A DNA stretch of 33,151 bases from Alistipes sp. CAG:831 (GTDB lineage Bacteria; Bacteroidota; Bacteroidia; Bacteroidales; UBA932), in the NCBI GenBank assembly GCA_000432775.1, contig HF990325.1, positions 1-33,151 of the forward strand. Reading direction: 5' to 3'. Within the stretch, counting starts at the first letter, position 1, and the number at the start of each line of letters is the position of its first letter. The position numbers and the translations under genes were made by a program. This document shows, one piece after another, positions 23,276 through 30,435 of this stretch. The notes beneath the pieces were generated by a model, which was not told where the DNA came from, did not search any database, and worked only from the letters and a program-made list of their open reading frames with translations.

Positions 23276-24613
23276 ATGACAAATGACAAAAGAATATTCA
23301 TAGAGACATACGGCTGTCAGATGAATGTCTACGACAGCGAGATAGTCCTCTCCGTTCTGGAGAAGGAAGGCTATACCCCCTGCAAGGGACTGGAGGAAGC
23401 GGATCTGATCATGGTCAACACATGCTCCATCCGGGACAATGCCGAACAGAGGGTCTGGGGCCGCCTCGACCGGTTCCTGCAGGAGAAGAAGCACCGCAGG
23501 GTCACGGTCGGAGTCCTGGGCTGCATGGCGGAAAGGCTCAAGCAGGAGCTCCTCACCCATCCGGCCGTGGACCTGGTGGCAGGTCCCGACACCTACCGCG
23601 ACCTGCCGCGGATGCTGCATTCTCTCGAGGACAATGGAGAAAAGCAGGTCAATACCGTCCTCTCGCTCCGGGAGACATACGCCGACATCGACCCTGTACG
23701 CACGGATGCGGGCGGTGTCACGACCTTCATCTCCATCATGAGGGGATGCAACAACATGTGCACCTACTGCATTGTTCCCTACGTCCGCGGAGGTGAGCGC
23801 AGCCGCGACCCCCAGTCCATCGTGAAGGAGGCCGAACGCCTGTACGCCGCCGGCTACCGGGAAGTAAGCCTGCTGGGCCAGAACGTTGACTCCTACCTCT
23901 GGAAGAATCCGGAGAATCCCACGGAGACCGTCAACTTCGCCCAGCTCATTGAGCTGGTGGCTCTCGTAGCCCCGGACATGAGGGTAAGGTTCTCGACCTC
24001 CCACCCCAAGGACATGAGCAACGGAGTCCTGTACTCCATGGCCATGTACCCCAATATCTGCACCCATATCCACCTGCCGGTACAGTCCGGAAGCGACAGG
24101 ATGCTGGAGAAGATGAACCGCAAGTACACCGTGGCCGGATATCTGGAGAGAATAGAGAAAATCCGGGAAATAGTTCCGGAGGCCGCCATTACCACCGACA
24201 TCATAGCCGGCTTCTGCTCGGAGACTGAGGAGGACCACCGCGCCACACTGGAGCTGATGCAGAAGGTCCGCTTTGACAGCGCCTTCATGTTCCAGTACTC
24301 CCAGAGACCCGGCACCAAGGCCGCCAGACACTTTCCGGACGATGTGCCGCCGGAGGTCAAGACCCGCAGGCTCAACGAGATCATCGAGCTCCAGAGCGCC
24401 ATATCACTGGAACGGAACCGCGAATGTGTGGGGCAGACCTACGAGGTACTGATCGAGGGTACGTCGAAACGGGACAGCGGCTCGCTCTTCGGCAGGACGT
24501 CCTCCAACAAGGTGTGCGTCTTCCCAGCCCTCGGACACCGTCCCGGAGAATACGTCAAGATCAATGTAGAGAGCTGTACATCGGCTACTCTGCTTGGGAA
24601 TATAGTAGAATGA
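23276..24613 (+). CDS. miaB: tRNA-2-methylthio-N6-dimethylallyladenosine synthase MiaB
   Basis: MiaB, 445 aa, is a radical SAM methylthiotransferase that modifies i6A37 in tRNAs reading UNN codons. The N-terminal domain holds the auxiliary cluster cysteines C14, C50 and C83. The radical SAM motif is CNNMCTYC (158-165; C158, C162, C165), and the C terminus is a TRAM domain (about 380-445). Length is normal. The ATG at 23276 is the only start consistent with the conserved FIETYGCQMN. It is followed by the osmC-like gene after 22 bases. Confidence 0.97.
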   Translation: MTNDKRIFIETYGCQMNVYDSEIVLSVLEKEGYTPCKGLEEADLIMVNTCSIRDNAEQRVWGRLDRFLQEKKHRRVTVGVLGCMAERLKQELLTHPAVDLVAGPDTYRDLPRMLHSLEDNGEKQVNTVLSLRETYADIDPVRTDAGGVTTFISIMRGCNNMCTYCIVPYVRGGERSRDPQSIVKEAERLYAAGYREVSLLGQNVDSYLWKNPENPTETVNFAQLIELVALVAPDMRVRFSTSHPKDMSNGVLYSMAMYPNICTHIHLPVQSGSDRMLEKMNRKYTVAGYLERIEKIREIVPEAAITTDIIAGFCSETEEDHRATLELMQKVRFDSAFMFQYSQRPGTKAARHFPDDVPPEVKTRRLNEIIELQSAISLERNRECVGQTYEVLIEGTSKRDSGSLFGRTSSNKVCVFPALGHRPGEYVKINVESCTSATLLGNIVE

Positions 24614-24635
24614 TGAATTTTTAAAACAGATAGTT

Positions 24636-25049
24636 ATGACTAAGATGAAAACCACTTATCTCGGCAATCTGCGTACCGAGATCCTCCACGAGCAGTCCGG
24701 AAACAAGATCATCACAGACGCACCTCTGGACAACCACGGCAAGGGAGAGTTCTTCTCCCCCACAGACATGTTCGCGGCATCCCTCGCCTCATGCATGCTG
24801 ACCATCATGGGCATCTCCGCACAGTCCTACGGATTCAACATTGACGGAACCACTGTAGAAATAGAGAAAGAGATGGCCGCCAATCCCCGCCGCGTGGCAC
24901 GCATCGTCGTGGACATTACCTTCCCCAAAGGGCAGAAATACGATGACAAGGCCAAGAGACTCATCGAGTCAGCCGCCCGCACCTGCCCCGTATCCAACAG
25001 CCTCCATCCAGACATCATCAAGGACATCCGCTTCAACTACGATGAATAG
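24636..25049 (+). CDS. OsmC family protein
   Basis: This 137-aa protein matches the OsmC/YhfA family. The two characteristic cysteines are present, in LASCMLT (helix end) and RTCPVSNSLHP. OsmC and Ohr members reduce organic hydroperoxides; YhfA-like members are less well characterised, so peroxidase activity is inferred. It probably sits in an operon behind miaB (22-base gap) and is followed by a terminator at 25099-25144. Confidence 0.92.
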   Translation: MTKMKTTYLGNLRTEILHEQSGNKIITDAPLDNHGKGEFFSPTDMFAASLASCMLTIMGISAQSYGFNIDGTTVEIEKEMAANPRRVARIVVDITFPKGQKYDDKAKRLIESAARTCPVSNSLHPDIIKDIRFNYDE

Positions 25050-25098
25050 GCGCTGCTTACTGCGGGCATCCTAAAAGATCCGCAGAAGAAACAGTACA

Positions 25099-25144
25099 CC
25101 CCTCTGAGGTCCTTCCCTACCCGGGATCCGATACCTCAGAGGGG
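25099..25144. terminator. Hairpin between convergent osmC-like and membrane-protein genes
   Basis: CCCCTCTGAGGT (25099-25110) pairs perfectly with ACCTCAGAGGGG (25133-25144) over 12 bases. T-rich sequence (TTATACTTTATTTT) follows on the plus strand; the minus side has a weaker T run. It probably ends the miaB-osmC transcript and may work in both directions. Confidence 0.75.
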
Positions 25145-25173
25145 TTATACTTTATTTTCTGCTCATGAATGGG

Positions 25174-26073
25174 CTACTGCTGCCTCTTCCTGCGGAGAGC
25201 ACCGTAGATGAGGCATGCGGCCAGGATCAGGAAGGCCGCGAGGATGATGACCATCTCGGTGATATGTTCCAGAGGAGCCACCCATATCTCGTTGAAGAGG
25301 TTTATGCGGCCCATGATTTCCACGGGAGTCCAGAAGACTATCACCGTAGCTATGGCCATACGGATATTGGCACCCCACGAGGCTATCCTGAGCTGCTTTA
25401 TGAACATGAAGACGGCTCCGATAAGACAGCCGGCACCGATAATAAGCGTCACAGGATGATGGTCGCCCAGGAAACGGGGATCATAGCAGAACATAAGCAG
25501 CAGGTAGCAGGCCCACATCATCATGTTCAGCTCCATGAATGTCGTAATGGAAGTGTGCCGGGTCAACGGACGGGTCACTATCTCATCCTTACGTCTGCCG
25601 AATATCCTTTTCTGTATCCATGTTATGAAATAGCAGCCTGTCTTGACACTGAAGATATACACCGTCATAATCAGCATCCAGAAACCGAAGGTCGCCGGCA
25701 TGATCAGGTACTCCGGCTTGGTTACCACCTCCCCGTTCACAATCTCCGGCTGCACTCCGTAGCGGGCGGCGTAGTACTGAAGCAGGAACTCCACCCAGCC
25801 GGTCCAGAAGAGCAAGCCTCCGATAAGCCCCAGCAGGGTCTGCTTCGTATCTCCCTTTACAAATACACCGGTGATGACTATTCCGAGTCCCACGGCGCCC
25901 ATCGCAAAGGCACAGCCGTGGAGGGCAGGTCCTGGAATAAAATGTTCCATCAGAATCATCATCGCATGCCCCAGAGGCATGGAGCACAATACCACCAGGA
26001 ATGATATCAGGGTCTTGCCCCAGTATCTCCGTTGCCTGGACTGCGGATTGCTTTCTTTTTCCAATATACTCAT
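25174..26073 (-). CDS. Polytopic membrane protein of unknown function
   Basis: This 299-aa protein is strongly hydrophobic, with roughly eight predicted transmembrane segments (first about 20-42, last about 272-292). Between the third and fourth lies a polar loop (about 103-120) followed by KPEYLIMPATFGFWML. I do not recognise the family. Cytoplasmic ends carry positive clusters (QSRQRR at the start, RRKRQQ at the end). It stands alone between the terminator at 25099-25144 and cysS, which ends 19 bases before its start region on the same strand, so it may be read from the cysS promoter. Confidence 0.8.
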   Translation of the reverse strand: MSILEKESNPQSRQRRYWGKTLISFLVVLCSMPLGHAMMILMEHFIPGPALHGCAFAMGAVGLGIVITGVFVKGDTKQTLLGLIGGLLFWTGWVEFLLQYYAARYGVQPEIVNGEVVTKPEYLIMPATFGFWMLIMTVYIFSVKTGCYFITWIQKRIFGRRKDEIVTRPLTRHTSITTFMELNMMMWACYLLLMFCYDPRFLGDHHPVTLIIGAGCLIGAVFMFIKQLRIASWGANIRMAIATVIVFWTPVEIMGRINLFNEIWVAPLEHITEMVIILAAFLILAACLIYGALRRKRQQ

Positions 26074-26092
26074 ATTTTTTGTTTTATGGTTC

Positions 26093-27541
26093 CTACATGC
26101 TCCACTCAGTCCCCTCCTTGGTATCCTTTATGGATATGCCCAAGGCCTTGAGTCTGTCGCGGATGGAATCACTGGTGGCGAAATCCTTCCTGCCCTTGGC
26201 ATCGCGGCGCACCTCCAGGATCATATCCATCAGGCCCTCCACTGTCTTCTCCTCAGAAGAGGCGGAGACCTCGTCGATGAGTCCCAGTACGTCCGGAACC
26301 AGCCTGCAGAATATCTCAGACAGAGAGCGGTAATCCGCTTCCGACAGCCTGAGGCTTCCGTCCTTGGCCTGGTTGAGCAGTCTTACGGCATCGAAGACAT
26401 GGGCCAGGGCGACCGGAGTATTGAGGTCGTCGCACAGGGCCTCCACTACTTTCTCGGGGAGCCCGGCAATCTCCGGATTGACTTCCGTTCCGGATGTATG
26501 CTGAATGTTCTTGAAATCCCTGGCCGCCTGCAGCACCCTCTTCAGCCCCTTTTCCGCTGCGGACAAGGCCTCATTACTGAAATCCAGCGTTCCTCGGTAG
26601 TGGGCCTGCAGGATGAAGAAGCGGATGGTCATGGGAGAATAGACCTTATACAGATCCGCAAGGGTCGTGAAGTTGCCAAGGGACTTACCCATCTTCTGAC
26701 CGTTGACGGTCAGAAGGTTGTTGTGCATCCAGTACTTCACCCCTCCCTGACCGCGGGATGCCGTATTCTGGGCCAGCTCGCACTCGTGGTGAGGGAACTG
26801 CAGGTCCATCCCGCCTCCATGTATGTCGAACTCCTCTCCCAGATACTTCTCACTCATGGCCGAACATTCCAGATGCCAGCCGGGGAAACCCTCGCTCCAG
26901 GGAGACGGCCACTTCATTATATGCTGAGGCGAGGCCTTCTTCCACAGGGCGAAATCATAGGGCGAGCGCTTGTCGCCCGTACCGTCCAGGGAACGGGTAT
27001 TGGCCATCATCTCATCGATATTGCGGCCTGAAAGCACTCCGTAGTGATATTTCCTGTTGTAGGCAGGCACGTCAAAGTACACGGAGCCGTTGCTCTCATA
27101 AGCGAAACCGGCGTCAAGAATCCGCTTGATAAGCTCTATCTGCTCGATAATGTGTCCGGAAGCCCTGGGTTCTATGCTCGGAGGCAGAGTATTGAGCCTG
27201 CGCATTGCGTCATGGTAGGCTATGGTGTAGGTCTGTACCACCTCCATAGGCTCGAGAGATTCCAGACGGGCCTTCTTTGCGATCTTGTCATCACCCTCGT
27301 CCGCATCATGCTCCAGATGCCCCACATCAGTTATATTTCTGACATATCTTACCTTATATCCCAGATACCTGAAGAAGCGCACCAGCACATCATAGGTCAC
27401 TGCCGGTCTGGCATGTCCCAGATGCGGTTCTCCATAAACCGTAGGGCCGCAGACGTAGAGGCCCACCATGCCCGGATGTACCGGTACGAATTCTTCCTTT
27501 CTCCGTGATAATGTGTTGTAGATGTAAATTGTCCTTGCCAT
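26093..27541 (-). CDS. cysS: Cysteinyl-tRNA synthetase
   Basis: CysRS, 482 aa, is a class I synthetase. The HIGH-type motif is HLGH (40-43), just after the zinc ligand C31. Further zinc ligands lie in ECSAMS and HHECELAQ, and the KMSKS loop is KMGKSLGNF. The anticodon-binding C-terminal region is complete. A TATATTTG element at 27562-27569 would give a leader of about 14 bases. The stop is followed after 19 bases by the unknown membrane protein on the same strand. Confidence 0.97.
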   Translation of the reverse strand: MARTIYIYNTLSRRKEEFVPVHPGMVGLYVCGPTVYGEPHLGHARPAVTYDVLVRFFRYLGYKVRYVRNITDVGHLEHDADEGDDKIAKKARLESLEPMEVVQTYTIAYHDAMRRLNTLPPSIEPRASGHIIEQIELIKRILDAGFAYESNGSVYFDVPAYNRKYHYGVLSGRNIDEMMANTRSLDGTGDKRSPYDFALWKKASPQHIMKWPSPWSEGFPGWHLECSAMSEKYLGEEFDIHGGGMDLQFPHHECELAQNTASRGQGGVKYWMHNNLLTVNGQKMGKSLGNFTTLADLYKVYSPMTIRFFILQAHYRGTLDFSNEALSAAEKGLKRVLQAARDFKNIQHTSGTEVNPEIAGLPEKVVEALCDDLNTPVALAHVFDAVRLLNQAKDGSLRLSEADYRSLSEIFCRLVPDVLGLIDEVSASSEEKTVEGLMDMILEVRRDAKGRKDFATSDSIRDRLKALGISIKDTKEGTEWSM

Positions 27542-27561
27542 GTTGAAAAATTTTCGAAAGG

Positions 27562-27569
27562 CAAATATA
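27562..27569 (-). promoter_or_regulatory. -7 element for cysS
   Basis: TATATTTG on the minus strand, 20 bases before the cysS ATG. It lies in the short gap after ssb. Confidence 0.6.
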
Positions 27570-27575
27570 ATGCTT

Positions 27576-27914
27576 TTATGTCATCTCCGGCTCCTCAATT
27601 TTGACTCTCGTAGCCAGCACCTCGTAGAAAGTCCTCTCCTCCCCGTTGGCCGCCGTGTAACGGTTCTGCCGCAGACGTCCCAGAACATAGACGCAAGAGC
27701 CCTTGCAGATACGCGAGAAGTCCGGCATTCCCTTCCCTGACCAGGCTGTCACGGAATGCCAGGTAGTCTCCTCCTTTAGATTACCCGAGCGGTCCTTGTA
27801 CGTCTCGTTTGTGGCGATACTGAATCTGGCCACCGTGTTGTCGCCCACCTGCATGATCCTGGCGTCCTGTCCTGCGTTTCCGCGCAGTTCGATTCGGTTG
27901 AATGATCTGTCCAT
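27576..27914 (-). CDS. ssb: Short single-stranded DNA-binding protein
   Basis: This 112-aa protein is a single OB-fold SSB: IELRGNAGQDARIMQVGDNTVARFSIATNETY, then the conserved TTWHSVTAWSGKG and VYVLGRLRQNRYT. It stops soon after the OB fold at EEPEMT, with no Gly-rich linker and no DDIPF-type acidic tip, which full-length SSB uses to recruit partners. It is thus either a paralogue of a longer SSB elsewhere or a minimal form, as seen in Bacteroidota. I start at ATG 27914 (MDRSFNRIELRG). It precedes cysS on the same strand. Confidence 0.92.
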   Translation of the reverse strand: MDRSFNRIELRGNAGQDARIMQVGDNTVARFSIATNETYKDRSGNLKEETTWHSVTAWSGKGMPDFSRICKGSCVYVLGRLRQNRYTAANGEERTFYEVLATRVKIEEPEMT

Positions 27915-27991
27915 AATCTTGATTTTAACTGTTGAACAATGTTTACGGCAGCAAAACAAGGAATAATCCGCCGGATTTTCCGCACTCGAAA

Positions 27992-28051
27992 CGCTTATAA
28001 ACGGCTATAACCGGTTATAGTCGTTTACAATCGGCTACAGCCGGCCACATG
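27992..28051 (+). repeat. Degenerate 10-base tandem repeat array with central palindrome
   Basis: Six consecutive 10-base units begin at 27992, 28002, 28012, 28022, 28032 and 28042. They follow a CG(G/T)YTAtAnY pattern (for example CGGCTATAAC, CGGTTATAGT, CGGCTACAGC). Units two and three together form the perfect 16-base palindrome CTATAACCGGTTATAG (28005-28020). The array lies between divergent ssb and the zinc-ribbon gene, about 45 bases upstream of the latter's -7 element. A period of one helical turn would put all units on one face of the DNA, as in a multi-site operator. Confidence 0.7.
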
Positions 28052-28096
28052 CAAATAAATTTACGTTTGCGACACTTTCGTATTCAGGTATCTGCC

Positions 28097-28104
28097 TATA
28101 TTTG
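28097..28104 (+). promoter_or_regulatory. -7 element for the zinc-ribbon gene
   Basis: TATATTTG, 28 bases before the ATG at 28133. The only nearby -33-like sequence is TTTC at 28076-28079, with a 17-base gap. Confidence 0.5.
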
Positions 28105-28132
28105 CCGCAACAACTATCTAAAACAAGAGCGT

Positions 28133-28507
28133 ATGGAAGAGGAGAACAGGTATTGCCCTAACTGCAATGGGCTCATATCAGGAAGGTCCGACAAAAGATT
28201 CTGCTCGGATTCATGCAGGACGATGTACAACAACCGCATCTATCGGGAACGACGCGAAGAAGTCGCCAGGATTGACCGGATTCTGAAAAAAAATCACGCC
28301 ATCATCGAAAAGCTGTATGCCATGGGAGAGCGGAGAATATCCTTCGTGGCCCTGTTCGGTATGGGATTCAACTTCGACTATATGACGTCGCTGAGGGAGA
28401 ATCCCGATACCGGCAGTTCCTTCATCATCGGGTGCTACGACTACTCCTACATAATAGGAAACGACGGCACCGTAGTAATCGACAGAAAACGGACTACTCT
28501 ACTGTAA
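28133..28507 (+). CDS. Zinc-ribbon protein (DUF2116-like)
   Basis: This 124-aa protein begins with a four-cysteine zinc ribbon (C8, C11, C24, C28; CPNC...FCSDSC), followed by a basic helix (MYNNRIYRERREEVARIDRIL) and a C-terminal half rich in beta strands and aromatic residues (about 60-115). The N terminus resembles the DUF2116 Zn-ribbon and FCS-type fingers common in Bacteroidota. Function is unknown; RNA or DNA binding is a guess from the ribbon plus basic helix. I start at ATG 28133, after the promoter element. The last 14 bases overlap the 3' end of glmS on the other strand. Confidence 0.8.
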   Translation: MEEENRYCPNCNGLISGRSDKRFCSDSCRTMYNNRIYRERREEVARIDRILKKNHAIIEKLYAMGERRISFVALFGMGFNFDYMTSLRENPDTGSSFIIGCYDYSYIIGNDGTVVIDRKRTTLL

Positions 28508-30338
28508 CCGATTTGGCCAGATTCCTCGGCTGGTCCACATCCCTGCCTTTGGCGATAGCCACATGATATGCCAGCAGCTGAAGAGGGATGGTGGACAGCA
28601 GAGGCACGAAGCACTCCTCGGTGTCAGGTATCTCGAAACTCCAGTCCGAAATATTCCTGACATCCGTGTCACCCTCCGTGACTATTGAGATTATACGTCC
28701 CTTTCGGGCCTTTATCTCCTGCACATTGCTGACAATCTTGTCGTACTTGCCTCTCCTGGTAGCAATTACCACGACTGGAAGCTCGTCATCTATCAGGGCG
28801 ATGGGGCCGTGTTTCATCTCTGCGGCAGGATATCCCTCGGCATGGATATAGGATATCTCCTTGAGTTTCAACGCACCCTCGAGAGCCACGGGGTAATTGT
28901 AGCCCCTGCCGAGATAGATGAAGTTATGCGCATATGTGAAGACACTGGCTATACGCGAAATAAGTTCATCGTGCCTGAGAATCTTCTCTATCTTTTCAGG
29001 GATGCGCTGCAGTTCCTCCACCAGCTCACGTCTGCGGGCTTCAGTAATGGTGCCCTTCTCCTTGGCAAGCGACAGGGCAAGCAGGGCAAGTGTAGAAACT
29101 TGGGCAGTAAATGCCTTTGTGGAGGCCACACCTATCTCAGGACCGGCATGTGTATAACATCCGGAATTCGTCTCACGGGGAATGGAGGAGCCGACCACAT
29201 TGCAGATACCGAAGAGGAATGCTCCATGGGCCTTGGCCAGCTTGATGGCTGCCAAAGTATCGGCAGTCTCTCCGGACTGAGATATGGCGATTACAATATC
29301 ATCACTGAAAATCACTGGTTTCCTGTATCTGAACTCGGAAGAGTACTCCACCTCGACAGGTATCCTTGCCAGTTCCTCTATCATGTACTTACCTATCTGG
29401 GCCGCATGCCACGAGGTACCGCAGGCACAGATGATGATTCTCCTCGCATTGAGGAACCTGTCCCTGTTGTCAATGATACCGGAGAGCTTTACCTCGCCGA
29501 GCTCCGGATGAAGACGGCCCTTCATGGACGTTCTGAGGGTGTTGGGCTGCTCGTATATCTCCTTGAGCATGAAGTGCGGGAATCCACCTTTCTCTATCTC
29601 GCTCAGGTTGAGCTCCAGCTTCTTTACGATAGGAGTCACCTCCACCTGACGCAAGTCCGTGATGCGGATGCCGCCACCTCTCTCCATCACCGCAATCTGC
29701 TCGTCGTCCAGATATATCACCCTGTCGGTATACTCTACGATAGGCGTGGCGTCCGAGCCGATGAGGAACTCTTCCTTACCGATACCGACCACCAGCGGAC
29801 TGCCTTTGCGGGCAGCAATCATGATATCGGGATTGTCCCTGTCAATCACAACTATGGCGTATGCGCCCACCACATTCCTGAGAGCCAGGGGTACTGCCTC
29901 TGTCAGGGAGATGGAATGCGAATCCATCATATACTGTATGAGCTGGATTACGACTTCCGTATCGGTGTCACTTTGGAAATGGTAGCCCTTGTTGAGCAGT
30001 TCCTTCTTCAGGGCCTTGTAATTCTCGATGATACCGTTGTGAATCAGAGCCAGGTTCTTGTGCTCCGAATAGTGGGGATGGGCGTTTACGTCATTCGGTT
30101 CGCCGTGAGTGGCCCAGCGGGTATGCGCGATGCCCACTGTTCCTGTGGTATCCTTGTCGCTGATAAGTTTTTCCAGGTCGCTGACCTTGCCCTTTGACTT
30201 ATATACCGAAAGCGTACCCTCAGCATTGATAAGTGCTATACCGGCGCTGTCATAGCCCCTGTATTCCAGTCTGTGAAGTCCTTTGATCAAGATGGGGGCC
30301 GCCTGTTTCGGGCCCATATATCCTACAATTCCGCACAT
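28494..30338 (-). CDS. glmS: Glucosamine-fructose-6-phosphate aminotransferase
   Basis: GlmS, 614 aa, makes glucosamine 6-phosphate from fructose 6-phosphate and glutamine, the first step towards UDP-GlcNAc. The N-terminal glutaminase domain begins MCGIVGY with nucleophile Cys2. It is followed by two SIS isomerase domains (for example CGTSWHAAQIGKYM and ISQSGETADTLAA), and the protein ends normally at LAKSVTVE. A -7 element lies at 30359-30366. I see no glmS ribozyme upstream, as expected outside Gram-positives. The 3' end overlaps the zinc-ribbon gene by 14 bases. Confidence 0.98.
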   Translation of the reverse strand: MCGIVGYMGPKQAAPILIKGLHRLEYRGYDSAGIALINAEGTLSVYKSKGKVSDLEKLISDKDTTGTVGIAHTRWATHGEPNDVNAHPHYSEHKNLALIHNGIIENYKALKKELLNKGYHFQSDTDTEVVIQLIQYMMDSHSISLTEAVPLALRNVVGAYAIVVIDRDNPDIMIAARKGSPLVVGIGKEEFLIGSDATPIVEYTDRVIYLDDEQIAVMERGGGIRITDLRQVEVTPIVKKLELNLSEIEKGGFPHFMLKEIYEQPNTLRTSMKGRLHPELGEVKLSGIIDNRDRFLNARRIIICACGTSWHAAQIGKYMIEELARIPVEVEYSSEFRYRKPVIFSDDIVIAISQSGETADTLAAIKLAKAHGAFLFGICNVVGSSIPRETNSGCYTHAGPEIGVASTKAFTAQVSTLALLALSLAKEKGTITEARRRELVEELQRIPEKIEKILRHDELISRIASVFTYAHNFIYLGRGYNYPVALEGALKLKEISYIHAEGYPAAEMKHGPIALIDDELPVVVIATRRGKYDKIVSNVQEIKARKGRIISIVTEGDTDVRNISDWSFEIPDTEECFVPLLSTIPLQLLAYHVAIAKGRDVDQPRNLAKSVTVE

Positions 30339-30358
30339 AATTTTCGATTTTAAAAAAG

Positions 30359-30366
30359 CAAAAATA
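30359..30366 (-). promoter_or_regulatory. -7 element for glmS
   Basis: TATTTTTG on the minus strand, 20 bases before the glmS ATG, in an AT-rich divergent region. Confidence 0.5.
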
Positions 30367-30387
30367 ATAAATAAAGGTCAGTTTTTA

Positions 30388-30395
30388 TAAATTTG
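30388..30395 (+). promoter_or_regulatory. -7 element for the PHP membrane protein
   Basis: TAAATTTG, 40 bases before the ATG at 30436. It is back to back with the glmS element. Confidence 0.4.
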
Positions 30396-30435
30396 CGACG
30401 TTCAATGCGATATTTATTAATTGTGACTTCACAAA

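Noticed and set aside
23222..24331. Long open upstream extension of the LEA-like lipoprotein frame
   Set aside because: It is fully antisense to miaB, has no family resemblance, and the lipoprotein signal peptide at 23221 marks the true start.
25871..27031. 386-codon plus-strand open frame
   Set aside because: Runs across the membrane-protein and cysS genes on the opposite strand; both of those are well supported.
27992..28051. CRISPR array
   Set aside because: The units are 10 bases long and contiguous, with no spacers and no cas genes nearby.
28809..30197. 462-codon plus-strand open frame
   Set aside because: It lies entirely antisense to glmS, whose domains are complete; composition is that of a shadow frame.
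30339..30435. glmS riboswitch-ribozyme
   Set aside because: The gap is short, AT-rich and holds two promoters; no ribozyme core is recognisable, and the class is mostly found in Firmicutes.
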